From: JACCZR01 sp963844805 | Lineage (GTDB): Bacteria > Actinomycetota > Thermoleophilia > Solirubrobacterales > Thermoleophilaceae | Direction: 5' to 3' | Length of the DNA: 64,000 bases | Assembly (NCBI GenBank): GCA_963844805.1 | Contig: CAWJPU010000001.1 | Span: 1 to 64,000 of the forward strand | In this document: piece after piece, positions 18,137 to 26,723 of the stretch | How positions within the stretch are numbered: the first letter of the stretch is position 1 | Layout: each line of letters starts with the position of its first letter | Notes under the pieces: model-generated | Database searches by the model: none | Told to the model about the DNA's origin: nothing | Seen by the model: only the letters and a program-made list of their open reading frames with translations | Position numbers and translations under genes: made by a program

Positions 18137-18631
18137 GTGCTCACCCAGGGCCCCATCCCCCGCTTCCTGCACGGCCTGATCGAATACCTGGCCGGCATCC
18201 TGTTCATCGCCGCGCCGATCGTCTTCTCCTTCGACGACGGCACGGCGACGGCGATCTCGATCATCGTCGGGGTCGTGGTGCTGGCCATCGCGGCCACCAC
18301 AGACGGCCCCACCAGCTTGGTGAACTCGCTTCCCCTGACCGCGCACATCGCGCTGGACTACGTGCTGGCGGTGCTCCTGGTGGCCACTCCCTTCGTGGCC
18401 GGCTTCTCGGATGAGACGGCCCCCACGGTCTTCTTCATCGCCCTCGGCGTCGCCCACCTGCTGATCACGATCGGCACCCGCTTCCAGCACGAGCCGGCGC
18501 CCCGGCACGAGCCGCCCGCCGGCGCCGGTAGGCGGAGGCTTGAGCTCGGCTGCGCCGGGCGCAGGGGTTCCCTTCGCCCGGCCCGCGCCGCCTCGGAGTT
18601 GCCGCGCATGGCCGCGCTCGGCGCGAGCTAG
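18137..18631 (+). CDS. Four-helix membrane protein, SPW-repeat-like
   Basis: A 164-residue protein with four predicted helices: HGLIEYLAGILFIAAPIVF, AISIIVGVVVLAIAATTD, IALDYVLAVLLVATPFVAGF and TVFFIALGVAHLLITIGTR. A hydrophilic Arg/Pro-rich tail of about 45 residues follows. The two-by-two helix arrangement resembles SPW-repeat proteins. Its TAG stop forms the first three bases of the TAGCCT box of the next gene. The tail could be altered by an indel. Confidence 0.55.
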   Translation: MLTQGPIPRFLHGLIEYLAGILFIAAPIVFSFDDGTATAISIIVGVVVLAIAATTDGPTSLVNSLPLTAHIALDYVLAVLLVATPFVAGFSDETAPTVFFIALGVAHLLITIGTRFQHEPAPRHEPPAGAGRRRLELGCAGRRGSLRPARAASELPRMAALGAS

Positions 18632-18634
18632 CCT
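18629..18634 (+). promoter_or_regulatory. -10-like TAGCCT
   Basis: TAGCCT lies seven bases before the GTG at 18642 and overlaps the stop codon of the upstream gene. Confidence 0.4.
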
Positions 18635-18641
18635 CGCGCCT

Positions 18642-18947
18642 GTGTACGTCTCGATGTCCCGCCTGCGGGTGCCGGCCGAGCGCGCCGCCGAGCTGGTGGA
18701 CGCCTTCCGCCGCCGGGCCCTGGTCGACGACGCCGAGGGCTTTGTCGACCTTCAGGTGTGGCAGTCCGACCGGGACGCCCAGGAGCTCGTGATGGTCAGC
18801 CGCTGGCGCGACAAGCGCTGCTTCACCGCCTACATGCGAAGCGACGCGCACCGCGTCTCACACGAGCGCATCGACCCCTCGCTCGACGACGCCATCAAGC
18901 TCGAGCGCCTCGAGCACATGCACACCTACGACGTCGTCGCTGAGTGA
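18642..18947 (+). CDS. Antibiotic biosynthesis monooxygenase (ABM) domain protein
   Basis: A 101-residue dimeric alpha/beta-barrel protein: VYVSMSRLRVPAERAAELVD, then FVDLQVWQSDRDAQELVMVS and RWRDKRCFTAYMRSDAHRVS. The motif VSRWRDKxxFxAYMxSxxHxxSH is typical of ABM/heme-degrading-monooxygenase-like proteins (IsdG/HmoB relatives). The His in SDAHRVSH could be a ligand. Whether it binds heme or acts as a cofactor-free oxygenase cannot be told. Confidence 0.65.
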   Translation: MYVSMSRLRVPAERAAELVDAFRRRALVDDAEGFVDLQVWQSDRDAQELVMVSRWRDKRCFTAYMRSDAHRVSHERIDPSLDDAIKLERLEHMHTYDVVAE

Positions 18948-18951
18948 CCGC

Positions 18952-19128
18952 CTAGTCGCTGTCGTCCCCGCCGGCGCTCTTGGCGGCGATCACGCCGCCG
19001 ACCACCACGGCCGCGACGACGCCCGCCGCCCCCAGCTTCAGCTTGTTTGCGGCCATCTTGCGCTTGGCGACCCGGGAGCCGATCTGCCAGACGGCCCAGC
19101 CGAGGACGGTGTAGCCCTTCGTGTTCAT
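18952..19128 (-). CDS. 58-residue single-helix membrane protein
   Basis: Starts MNTKGYTVLGWAVWQIGSRV, then a basic stretch AKRKMAANKLKLGA, a membrane helix GVVAAVVVGGVIAAK and an acidic end SAGGDDSD. The ATG at 19128 overlaps the argG stop (ATGA), and GGAGACC precedes it. Similar short proteins with a basic segment before one helix are common in Solirubrobacterales. Probably co-translated with argG; no function assigned. Confidence 0.6.
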   Translation of the reverse strand: MNTKGYTVLGWAVWQIGSRVAKRKMAANKLKLGAAGVVAAVVVGGVIAAKSAGGDDSD

Positions 19129-20390
19129 GAGGTCTCCTTACCCCGGTGGCGGACCGCATAAGCCATGCGCGACTGCAGGCTCCACAGCTCGATGAAGCCC
19201 GGGCTCGCCAACTGGCTGAACAGGCCGCCGGACTCGCCGAAGCCGGCGAGCTCGGGGTCGTACAACGCGTTGGGCGAGCTGCGGGCCACGGGCCGGGCGC
19301 TGCCCTTGTAGAGGCGCATGGTGATCGTGCCCGTCACCTGCTCGTTGACATTGTCCATGAAGGCGTTGAGGTTCTCCAGCAGCGGCTCGTGCCACAGGCC
19401 GCCGTAGACCAGGTAGGCCCAGTGGCGGTCGAGGTTGTGCTTGAAGTTGTTCTGGTGGATCGTGCCCACGAGCTTCTCGAGCTCCTGGTGGGCGGGCAGC
19501 AGGATGGCCGCCGCCGGCACCTCGTAGAGGTCGCGCACCTTCAGCCCGACGATGCGGTCCTCGATGTGGTCGACGATCCCCACTCCATGGCGTGAGCCCA
19601 GCTCGGCCGCCCGGTGCAGCAGCTCGACCAGCCCCAGGCGCTCGCCGTCCAGCGCCACGGGGACACCGCGCTCGAACTCCACCGCCACGTCCTGGGGTTC
19701 GTCGGGGGCCTCCTCGGGGCGCGTGACCAGATCGAAGACGTCGTCGCGCGGGGGCTCGGCGAGGTCCTCGATCGGGCCGCCCTCGCTCGAGCGGCCCCAC
19801 AGGTTGTCGTCGATCGAGTACGGCGGCGCCTCGGTCCCTCCCTTGACGGGGATCCCGTGCTTGCGCGCGTACTCGATCTCCTCCTCCCGGCCCATCTGCC
19901 ACTCGCGCACCGGGGCGATCACCTTCAGCTCGGGCCCCAGAGTGGCCACGCCGGCCTCGATGCGCACCTGGTCGTTGCCCTTGCCGGTGCAGCCGTGGGC
20001 GACCGTGTCGCAGCCCGTCTCGCGCGCGACCTCGACTGCGAGCTTGGCTATCAGCGGCCGGCCGAGGGCGGTGAACAGCGGGTAGCCGCCGCCATACAGG
20101 GCGTTTGCCTTGATGGCCGGCGCCACGTAGTCGCGGGCGAACTCCTCGCGCGCGTCCACGATCCGGCACTCGAGCGCCCCGAGCTGGAGCGCCTTGCCCT
20201 CGACGACCTCGAAGTCCTCGCCGGGCTGGCCGAGGTCGATGGTGAGGGCGACGACCTCGGCGCCGTACTCGTCCTGGATCCACTTGAGCATGACGCTCGT
20301 GTCCAGGCCGCCCGAGTAGAGCAGCAGGACGCGCCCGACCTCCTCGGGATCCGCCTCGTAGGACGCTGTGCGTGGTGCGCGGTCCGCCAC
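19125..20390 (-). CDS. argG: Argininosuccinate synthase
   Basis: An intact 421-residue enzyme that condenses citrulline and aspartate with ATP to argininosuccinate, the penultimate step of arginine synthesis. The ATP-pyrophosphatase motif LLYSGGLDTSVMLKWI is near the N-terminus. Also present are TVAHGCTGKGNDQVRIE, KHGIPVKGGTEAPPYSIDDN and the C-terminal KGSARPVARSSPNALYD. The GTG at 20390 has TAGGGT eight bases upstream. argH is not in the window. argG is cut off from argCJBD by katE and perR. Confidence 0.95.
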   Translation of the reverse strand: MADRAPRTASYEADPEEVGRVLLLYSGGLDTSVMLKWIQDEYGAEVVALTIDLGQPGEDFEVVEGKALQLGALECRIVDAREEFARDYVAPAIKANALYGGGYPLFTALGRPLIAKLAVEVARETGCDTVAHGCTGKGNDQVRIEAGVATLGPELKVIAPVREWQMGREEEIEYARKHGIPVKGGTEAPPYSIDDNLWGRSSEGGPIEDLAEPPRDDVFDLVTRPEEAPDEPQDVAVEFERGVPVALDGERLGLVELLHRAAELGSRHGVGIVDHIEDRIVGLKVRDLYEVPAAAILLPAHQELEKLVGTIHQNNFKHNLDRHWAYLVYGGLWHEPLLENLNAFMDNVNEQVTGTITMRLYKGSARPVARSSPNALYDPELAGFGESGGLFSQLASPGFIELWSLQSRMAYAVRHRGKETS

Positions 20391-20398
20391 GGCGGCGG

Positions 20399-20404
20399 AC
20401 CCTA
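20399..20404 (-). promoter_or_regulatory. -10-like TAGGGT for argG
   Basis: TAGGGT on the minus strand is eight bases before the argG GTG at 20390. Confidence 0.5.
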
Positions 20405-20424
20405 TCGACGCGGCTGCGCCCGGC

Positions 20425-21966
20425 TCAGGCCCGGTTGGCGCGCTCGGCCAGCAGCTCGGTGGCCTCCGGCGAGGCCGGGCCGGAGCCGTTGGAGCCCTCG
20501 CCGTTCGAGGTGCCGAGCCCGGCCGCGACCTTCGCGCCGAGGGTCTCGTCCACGTTGGCCCAGTAGGCCACGACGCGCTCCTTCATGGACTCGCTGACCT
20601 CCGGCGCCGAGGCGTGCCCGATGATGGCCGACTCCAGCGCCTCGCGGTTGTCGTCGCCCATGACCTGGTTGTAGAGCGTGCGCGCCTGGACGAAGTCGTC
20701 GTCCTCGGCGTGCTTGCGGTAGGCGTAGCGAGCCAGCTCGCCCTCCTCCACGCCCCAGCCCAGGTCGGCGCCGTGCTCGGGGCCGACGGCCTCGGGGCCG
20801 CCGAACGAGTTGGGCGCGTACACCGGCTGGTCGCCGCCGTGCCGGAAGGTCATGTTCCCGTCCTTGTTGTACGAGTTGACCTCGGACTTCGGCGCGTTGA
20901 TCGGCAGCTGCTCGTAGTTGGGGCCCACCCGGTGCAGGTGGGTGTCGTGGTAGCTGAAGATCCGGCCCATCAGCATCTTGTCCGGGCTGAGGCCGGTGCC
21001 GGGCACCAGGTTGGACGGGTTGAAGCTGGCCTGCTCGACCTCGGCGAAGAAGTTCTCCGGGTTGCGGTTCAGCGTGAGCCGCCCCACCGGGATCAGCGGG
21101 TAGTCGGACTTCGGCCAGACCTTGGTCAGGTCGAACGGGTTGAACCGGTAGTCGGCGGCGTCCTCGAACGGCATCACCTGGACCTCGAAGCTCCAGGAGG
21201 GGTGCTCGCCCTTCTCGATCGCGTTGATCAGGTCGCGCCGGTGGTAGTCGGGGTCCTCGCCGGCCAGGCGGTCGGCGTCGGCCTCGGGCAGGTTCTCGAT
21301 GCCCTGCTCGGTGCGGAAGTGGTACTTGACCCAGAAGCGCTCGCCGTTGGCGTTCTGCCACGAGTAGGTGTGGCTGGAGAAGCCGTGCTGGTGGCGCCAG
21401 CTGGCGGGGATGCCGCGGTCCGACATCAGGATGGTCACCTGGTGGGCGGACTCGGGCGACAGCGTCCAGAAGTCCCACTGCATCTCGTTGGAGCGCAGCC
21501 CGCTGGCGCCGGCGCGCTTCTGGCTGTGGATGAAGTCCTGGAACTTCGACGGGTCGCGGACGAAGAAGACGGGCGTGTTGTTGCCCACCATGTCCCAGTT
21601 GCCGTCCTCGGTGTAGAACTTGATCGCGAAGCCGCGGGGGTCGCGCACCGTGTCCGCGAAGCCCTGCTCGCCGGCGACTGTGGAGAAGCGCAGGAAGGTG
21701 TCGGTGGTCTTGCCGACCTCGGAGAGGAAGGCCGCCTTGGTGAACTGCGTGACGTCCTCGGTGACCTCGAACACGCCGTGCGCCGCGCCGCCCTTGGCGT
21801 GCACCACACGCTCGGGCACGCGCTCGCGGTTGAAGTGCTGCATCTTCTGGACGACGTAGTGGTCGTGCAGGGCGATGGGGCCCTGGGGACCGACCGTGAG
21901 CGAGAACTCGTCGCTGGTCGCGGGGATGCCGGAGTCGGTGGTGGTGCGCTTCTTCTCTTCGCTCAT
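20425..21966 (-). CDS. katE: Heme catalase (small-subunit clade)
   Basis: An intact 513-residue monofunctional catalase that dismutates hydrogen peroxide. Catalytic His in ERVVHAKGGAAHGVFEVTED, catalytic Asn in DMVGNNTPVFFVRDP, and the proximal heme Tyr in GRIFSYHDTHLHRVGP. Also FSTVAGEQGFADTVRDPRGF. The length and the lack of a C-terminal flavodoxin-like domain place it with small-subunit catalases. Divergent from a Fur/PerR-type repressor 63 bases away, which suggests peroxide control. The ATG at 21966 has TAGAGT seven bases upstream. Confidence 0.95.
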   Translation of the reverse strand: MSEEKKRTTTDSGIPATSDEFSLTVGPQGPIALHDHYVVQKMQHFNRERVPERVVHAKGGAAHGVFEVTEDVTQFTKAAFLSEVGKTTDTFLRFSTVAGEQGFADTVRDPRGFAIKFYTEDGNWDMVGNNTPVFFVRDPSKFQDFIHSQKRAGASGLRSNEMQWDFWTLSPESAHQVTILMSDRGIPASWRHQHGFSSHTYSWQNANGERFWVKYHFRTEQGIENLPEADADRLAGEDPDYHRRDLINAIEKGEHPSWSFEVQVMPFEDAADYRFNPFDLTKVWPKSDYPLIPVGRLTLNRNPENFFAEVEQASFNPSNLVPGTGLSPDKMLMGRIFSYHDTHLHRVGPNYEQLPINAPKSEVNSYNKDGNMTFRHGGDQPVYAPNSFGGPEAVGPEHGADLGWGVEEGELARYAYRKHAEDDDFVQARTLYNQVMGDDNREALESAIIGHASAPEVSESMKERVVAYWANVDETLGAKVAAGLGTSNGEGSNGSGPASPEATELLAERANRA

Positions 21967-21973
21967 GGGCGGC

Positions 21974-21979
21974 ACTCTA
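21974..21979 (-). promoter_or_regulatory. -10-like TAGAGT for katE
   Basis: TAGAGT on the minus strand is seven bases before the katE ATG. The 63-bp katE/perR gap holds an AT-richer segment around 21978-22000 (CTCTAACAAGCGACTC) where a PerR site would be expected. I cannot fit a Fur box exactly. Confidence 0.4.
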
Positions 21980-22015
21980 ACAAGCGACTCAAAAGAGCAC
22001 AGGGCTAGCGATTGG

Positions 22016-22021
22016 TAGGGT
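22016..22021 (+). promoter_or_regulatory. -10-like TAGGGT for perR
   Basis: TAGGGT lies eight bases before the GTG at 22030. Confidence 0.5.
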
Positions 22022-22029
22022 TTTCCGCC

Positions 22030-22461
22030 GTGGAAACGGCTTCTCTCGATCCGGAAGCCGCCCTCTCGGCCGCGCTCCGGGAGCGCGGCCAGCGCGTCAC
22101 CCCGCAGCGGCTGACCATCGCCCGAGTCGTGCGCGAGATGAACACCCACGTGACCGCCGAGCAGGTCCTGCAGGCGGTCTCGGAGCAGTTGCCTGGCGTG
22201 TCGCTGCCGACCGTCTACGCGACGCTCGACCTGCTCGAGGAGCTGGGCTCGCTGCGCCGCGTGACCGTGCAGGGCGGGGCCGTCCTCTACGACCCCGAGA
22301 TGGGCCGCCACCACCACGCGGTCTGCACCTCCTGCGGCGCCATCGCCGACATCGAGGCGCCGGTCGAGCAGGACGCCGCGATCGCTGCCGCCCGCCGGGC
22401 CGGCTTCGCGCCCGAGCGCGCGGACACCGTGGTCCGCGGCCTCTGCGCCGACTGCCGCTAG
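22030..22461 (+). CDS. Fur family repressor, PerR-like
   Basis: A 143-residue metalloregulator. HTH: RGQRVTPQRLTIARVVRE, then SLPTVYATLDLLEELGSLRR. Metal region: GRHHHAVCTSCGAIADIE. Two CxxC pairs (CTSC, and CADC at the C-terminus) make the structural zinc site of PerR/Fur. Divergent transcription from katE points to peroxide sensing (PerR/FurA role) rather than iron uptake. The GTG at 22030 is favoured over an upstream TTG because TAGGGT is eight bases before it and the upstream residues are not family-like. Confidence 0.85.
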   Translation: METASLDPEAALSAALRERGQRVTPQRLTIARVVREMNTHVTAEQVLQAVSEQLPGVSLPTVYATLDLLEELGSLRRVTVQGGAVLYDPEMGRHHHAVCTSCGAIADIEAPVEQDAAIAAARRAGFAPERADTVVRGLCADCR

Positions 22462-22533
22462 CTCAGGGGTAGACGCTGCGCAGGCGACCCTCTCAGCATC
22501 GGCGCAACGGGCAGGGCGGCCTGGAACATGCTT

Positions 22534-23670
22534 CTACGCAGCGCCTATGCGGCCCAAGGCGTCAACGATCTCGTCGTCGGAGACGGTGAGCGGCGGCAGC
22601 AGCCGGATGGTGTCCGGCCCGGTCGCGTTGACCACCAGCCGCTGCTCGAGGAGCAGCCGGCGCGCGCGGTGGGGCGCCTCGGCGGCGGCGAACCCCAGCA
22701 TCAGCCCGCGCCCGCGTACGTCGTCGTAGCCCAGGTCCCGCAGCCCGGTGGCCAGCAGCTCGCCCTTGCGCGTCACCTCGGCGAGGAAGGCGGGGTCGCT
22801 TACCACGTCCAGCACCGCGTTGGCGGCCGCGGCCGCCACCGGCCCGCCGGCGAAGGTCGAGCCGTGGTCGCCGGCCTGCAGGACGTCGGCATGGGCGGGC
22901 CCGGTCAGGCAGGCGCCTATCGGCAGGCCGCCGCCCAGGCCCTTGGCCGCCGTCATCACGTCGGGGCGCACGCCCAGCCCCTGCCAGGCCCACAGGTCGC
23001 CGGTGCGGCCCATGCCGCACTGGATCTCGTCGAAGATCAGCAGCGCGTCGTGGGCGTCGCACGCCTCGCGCGCGGCGGCCAGCACCTCGAGGTCGACGGG
23101 CAGGATCCCCGACTCGCCCTGGATCGGCTCGATCAGGACCGCCGCGGTGCGGTCGTCGACGGGCAGGTCTGCGCTGTCGCGCGCGGCCACCCGGAAGCCG
23201 GGGACCAGCGGCGCGAACGGCGCCTGCTTGGCCTCCTGCGGCGTGGCCGACAGCGCCCCGTACGTGCGGCCGTGGAAGCCCTTCTCCAGCACCACCACGT
23301 CGCCGCCCCGCTTGTGCTTGCGCGCGAGCTTGAGCGCGCACTCCACCGCCTCGGCGCCCGAGTTGGTGAAGAACGCCTTGCCGCCCAGGCCGAGCTCGCT
23401 CAGCCGCGCCGCCAGCCGCACGCCCGGCTCGGAGTAGTACAGGTTGCCCACGTGCATCAGGCGCTCAACCTGCTCGCGCACCGCCGCGACGACCGCCGGA
23501 TGCGAGTGGCCCAGCTGCACCACCGAGATCCCGGCCAGGAAGTCGAGGTACTCGTTGCCCTCGCTGTCCCACAGCCGCGTGCCCTCCCCGCGCACGAACT
23601 CCACCGGGTTGCGCGCGTATGTGGGCATGAGCGCCTCGCGCTCGAGGGCCTGCAGCTCCTCTAGGGCCAC
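22534..23670 (-). CDS. argD: Acetylornithine aminotransferase
   Basis: A class III PLP aminotransferase converting N-acetylglutamate semialdehyde to N-acetylornithine. Motifs: DFLAGISVVQLGHSHPAVV, AFFTNSGAEAVECALKLAR, VVVLEKGFHGRTYGALSATP, ALLIFDEIQCGMGRTGDLWA and the PLP lysine in VMTAAKGLGGGLPIGACL. Intact; 378 residues from the GTG at 23670, which overlaps the argB stop, or 364 from the ATG at 23628. Last gene of argC-argJ-argB-argD. argF and argR, which usually follow in actinobacteria, are absent here. Confidence 0.93.
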   Translation of the reverse strand: MALEELQALEREALMPTYARNPVEFVRGEGTRLWDSEGNEYLDFLAGISVVQLGHSHPAVVAAVREQVERLMHVGNLYYSEPGVRLAARLSELGLGGKAFFTNSGAEAVECALKLARKHKRGGDVVVLEKGFHGRTYGALSATPQEAKQAPFAPLVPGFRVAARDSADLPVDDRTAAVLIEPIQGESGILPVDLEVLAAAREACDAHDALLIFDEIQCGMGRTGDLWAWQGLGVRPDVMTAAKGLGGGLPIGACLTGPAHADVLQAGDHGSTFAGGPVAAAAANAVLDVVSDPAFLAEVTRKGELLATGLRDLGYDDVRGRGLMLGFAAAEAPHRARRLLLEQRLVVNATGPDTIRLLPPLTVSDDEIVDALGRIGAA

Positions 23671-24500
23671 AGCTTGGTCCCGATGCCCTTGTCGGTGAAC
23701 AGCTCGAGCAGCAGCGTGTGCTCCTCGCGGCCGTCGACGATGTGCGCGGCCGCGACGCCCGCCGTCAGGGCGGCGACGCAGGCCTCGAGCTTGGGCCGCA
23801 TGCCGCCGCTGACGCTGTCCAAGCGCTCGCGCACGTCCTGCACGGTCGCCTCGGAGATCAGCGACTCCGGATCGTCGGGCACCGCGCGCCAGCCCTCGAC
23901 GTCGGTGAGGAACAGCACCTTGTGGGCGCCCAGCGCGGCGGCGACGGCGGCGGCCGCGGCGTCGGCGTTGATGTTGTACGAGTTGCCCAGGGCGTCGGCG
24001 CCCACCGAGGCGATCACCGGGATGTAGTCCTCGGCGATGTGGTTGATGACGTCCACATTGACCGACTCGATCTCGCCCACGAAGCCGATGTCGGTCTCGC
24101 CCGCCAGCTGCTTGCGCGCCCGGAACAGCAGCCCGTCGTCGCCGCACAGCCCCACCGCGGGCTGTCCGTGGCGGCCCAGGCGCAGGACGATGTCCTTGTT
24201 CTGCTTGCCGACCAGCACCATCTTGGCCACCTCGACCGTGGCCTCGTCGGACACGCGCAGGCCCTGCTCGAAGCGCACGTCCATGCCCAGGCGCTCCATG
24301 TAGGTGGTGATGTCGGGGCCGCCGCCGTGCACCACCACGGGGTTCATCCCGACGTACTTGAGGAGCACCACGTCGCGGGCGAACTCCTCCTTCAGCCGGG
24401 CGTCGGTCATCGCCGCCCCGCCGTACTTGATCACCACCGTCTGCCCGTGGAACTCGCGGATGTAGGGCAGTGCCTCGAGAAGTGTCGCGACGTCGCGCAT
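23661..24500 (-). CDS. argB: Acetylglutamate kinase
   Basis: An intact 279-residue enzyme phosphorylating N-acetylglutamate, the usual feedback-controlled step. Motifs: TVVIKYGGAAMTDARLKEEF, NPVVVHGGGPDITTYMERLG, GNSYNINADAAAAAVAAALG, KVLFLTDVEGW and SGGMRPKLEACVAALTAGV. The N-terminal helix (MRDVATLLEALPYIREFHG) is the extension seen in arginine-inhibited hexameric forms, so feedback inhibition is likely. It follows argJ by four bases. Confidence 0.95.
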   Translation of the reverse strand: MRDVATLLEALPYIREFHGQTVVIKYGGAAMTDARLKEEFARDVVLLKYVGMNPVVVHGGGPDITTYMERLGMDVRFEQGLRVSDEATVEVAKMVLVGKQNKDIVLRLGRHGQPAVGLCGDDGLLFRARKQLAGETDIGFVGEIESVNVDVINHIAEDYIPVIASVGADALGNSYNINADAAAAAVAAALGAHKVLFLTDVEGWRAVPDDPESLISEATVQDVRERLDSVSGGMRPKLEACVAALTAGVAAAHIVDGREEHTLLLELFTDKGIGTKLWP

Positions 24501-24504
24501 CAGC

Positions 24505-25740
24505 TCAGCTCGTGTACTCCGCGTTGAAGCTCACGTACTCCTCCGACAGGTCGGAAAAGAAGACCTCCGTCTCGCCGCCTTCGCCGGCCATGGTCAATTC
24601 GTACTCGACCTCGCGGCCGTCGACCGCCTGCTCGAGGTCGGCCAGCTCCTCGGGGCCGACGCCCACGGCATCGCCGGCGCTGACCAGCTGACGGCCCTCG
24701 ATGGTCAGGTCGGCCACGAAGGGCTCGCCCTGCGGCCACGCGGTGCCCGCGGCCTGCAGGATGCGGCCGAAGTTCGGGTCGGCGCCGTGCAGGGCGGTCT
24801 TGACCAGCGGCGAGTTGGCCACCGCCCGGGCCACGGGCTCCGTGGCGCCCGCGCGCCCGTTGACCACCACGCGGCCCACCCGTGCGGCGCCCTCGCCGTC
24901 GCTGACGATGTCCAGCGCGAGCTGGCGCATGAGCGCGTCGATCGCCTCGCCCAGCGCGCCCTCGTCGGCGGTCTCGGGCTCCACCCGCACGCCCGCCGCT
25001 CCGCCCGCCTGCACGTACACGGTGTCGCTGGTGGACAGCTGGCCGTCGACCGAGATGCGGTCGAAGGAGCGCTTGACCCACACACCGGTGAGCAGCTCCA
25101 GCGTCTCGGCGTCCACCTCGGCGTCGGTCTGCACGAAGCAGAACATCGTGGCGAAGCACGGCTCGATCATTCCCGCCCCCTTGGCCTGCGCGGCCACGCG
25201 CACCGTGCCCGAGGGCAGCTGCACCTCCAGGCAGGCGCGCTTGGGCCCGCTGTCGCTGGTCAGGATCGCCTTCGAGAAGGCGTCCGCGTCGCCGCCCAGC
25301 GCGGCGCAGGCCTCCCGGGCGCCGCCCACCACGCGGTCGCGGTACAGCTCGACTCCGATCACCCCGGTCGAGGCGAGGCCCACCTGCTCGGGCTCAAGCG
25401 CCAGCTCCTCGGCGGCCGCCCTTTGCACGGCGACGGCCGTGTCGTGGCCGCGCTGCCCGTCGCCCACGTTGGAGCCGCCGGAGTTGGCCACCACGGCCCG
25501 CAGGCCGTCGAGCCGGGCGGCGCGCGAGACGGTCACCGGGGCGCCGACGCGCGCGTTGGTGGTGAACCGCGCGGCGGAGGTCGTCGCGGGCGAGTCGGAG
25601 ACCAGCACGCCCACGTCGGGGCCGTCGGGCTTCAGGCCTGCCGCCACGCCCGCGGCGCGAAAGCCGGCCGGCAGCAGGTGGGGCTCGAGCTCGCGCACGT
25701 GTGCGGGCGCCTCGACCCAGCGGGAGCGAAAGAAGCTCAT
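24505..25740 (-). CDS. argJ: Glutamate N-acetyltransferase / amino-acid acetyltransferase
   Basis: A 411-residue self-cleaving Ntn-type enzyme that recycles the acetyl group from N-acetylornithine to glutamate. The cleavage/nucleophile region KGAGMIEPCFATMFCF contains the conserved Thr of the ATM motif. Also seen are DSPATTSAARFTTNARVGAP, ANSGGSNVGDGQRGHDTAVA and GADPNFGRILQAAGTAWP. Intact. The start overlaps the argC stop (ATGA). Whether it is bifunctional cannot be read from sequence alone. Confidence 0.93.
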   Translation of the reverse strand: MSFFRSRWVEAPAHVRELEPHLLPAGFRAAGVAAGLKPDGPDVGVLVSDSPATTSAARFTTNARVGAPVTVSRAARLDGLRAVVANSGGSNVGDGQRGHDTAVAVQRAAAEELALEPEQVGLASTGVIGVELYRDRVVGGAREACAALGGDADAFSKAILTSDSGPKRACLEVQLPSGTVRVAAQAKGAGMIEPCFATMFCFVQTDAEVDAETLELLTGVWVKRSFDRISVDGQLSTSDTVYVQAGGAAGVRVEPETADEGALGEAIDALMRQLALDIVSDGEGAARVGRVVVNGRAGATEPVARAVANSPLVKTALHGADPNFGRILQAAGTAWPQGEPFVADLTIEGRQLVSAGDAVGVGPEELADLEQAVDGREVEYELTMAGEGGETEVFFSDLSEEYVSFNAEYTS

Positions 25741-26723
25741 CCCAGCCCTTCCTCCTCGGGCAGGCCGAGCATCAGGTTGAGGTCCTGCACCGCCTGGCCC
25801 GACGCGCCCTTCCACAGGTTGTCGATGGCCGCGAAGGCGAGCACGCGCCCGCCCTCGTCCACGGTCGCGTACACGCGGGCCCGGTTCGTCCCCTTCACGT
25901 GCGCGGTGTGCGGCGGCTCGGGGGCCACCTCCACGAACGGCTCGGCGCGGTAGGCGTCCTCGAACAGCGCGACCACCTCGTCGCGCGTCGGCTCACCCTC
26001 CACTTCCACGTAGCAGGAGGCCATCAGCCCCTGGTCGATCGGCAGCAGGTGGGGGACGAACGAGAAGCGGATCCCGTCGGGCAGCTCCTGCTGCAGCTCG
26101 GCCACGTGGCGGTGGCCCTCGGTCTTGTAGGGGTTGACGTTGTCGGCGGCGCTGACGAAGTGGGTCTCGCGGGTGGCCTCCCGCCCCGCGCCGGAAACGC
26201 CGGTCTTGATGTCCACGACCGCGTCCCGGGCGATGTCGCGCAGGGGCCACAGCGCCAGCAGGGCGGCCGTGGAGTTGCAGCCCGGCCCGGCGACCAGGTC
26301 CGCGGCGGCGATCTGCTCGCGATGGCCGAGCTCGGGCAGGCCGTACACCGCCTCGCCGAGAAGCTCGGGCGCCTCGTGGGGCTGGTACCAGCGCTCGTAG
26401 GCCTCCTGCCCCAGCCGGAAGTCCGCCGACAGGTCCACCACCTTCAGGCCCCGCGCGCGCAGCTCGCGCACCGCCTGGGCGGCGGCGCGATGGGGGTAGG
26501 CCACAAGCGCGGCGTCGGCCTGCTCGGCGATCCGGTCGGGGTCGGGCTCGTCGAGCGTCAAGGGCACCCGGTAGCGCGGGTAGAGCTCGTCGTGGCGCCG
26601 GCCCGCGTCCGAGCGCGCCGTCACCGCCGTCAGCTCCAGCGACGGATGTGCTTTGACGATCGCCGCGCAGAGCGCGCCGCCGTAGCCCGCGGCTCCGAGG
26701 ACCGCCACCCGGTGCTCAGCCAC
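25737..26723 (-). CDS. argC: N-acetyl-gamma-glutamyl-phosphate reductase
   Basis: An intact 328-residue NADPH-dependent reductase, third step of arginine synthesis. Rossmann motif RVAVLGAAGYGGALCAAIV, active-site Cys in DLVAGPGCNSTAALLALWP, and the His region VSAADNVNPYKTEGHRHVAE. It directly follows pheT with an eight-base overlap, so the arginine genes are probably co-transcribed with the translation cluster. Confidence 0.95.
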   Translation of the reverse strand: MAEHRVAVLGAAGYGGALCAAIVKAHPSLELTAVTARSDAGRRHDELYPRYRVPLTLDEPDPDRIAEQADAALVAYPHRAAAQAVRELRARGLKVVDLSADFRLGQEAYERWYQPHEAPELLGEAVYGLPELGHREQIAAADLVAGPGCNSTAALLALWPLRDIARDAVVDIKTGVSGAGREATRETHFVSAADNVNPYKTEGHRHVAELQQELPDGIRFSFVPHLLPIDQGLMASCYVEVEGEPTRDEVVALFEDAYRAEPFVEVAPEPPHTAHVKGTNRARVYATVDEGGRVLAFAAIDNLWKGASGQAVQDLNLMLGLPEEEGLG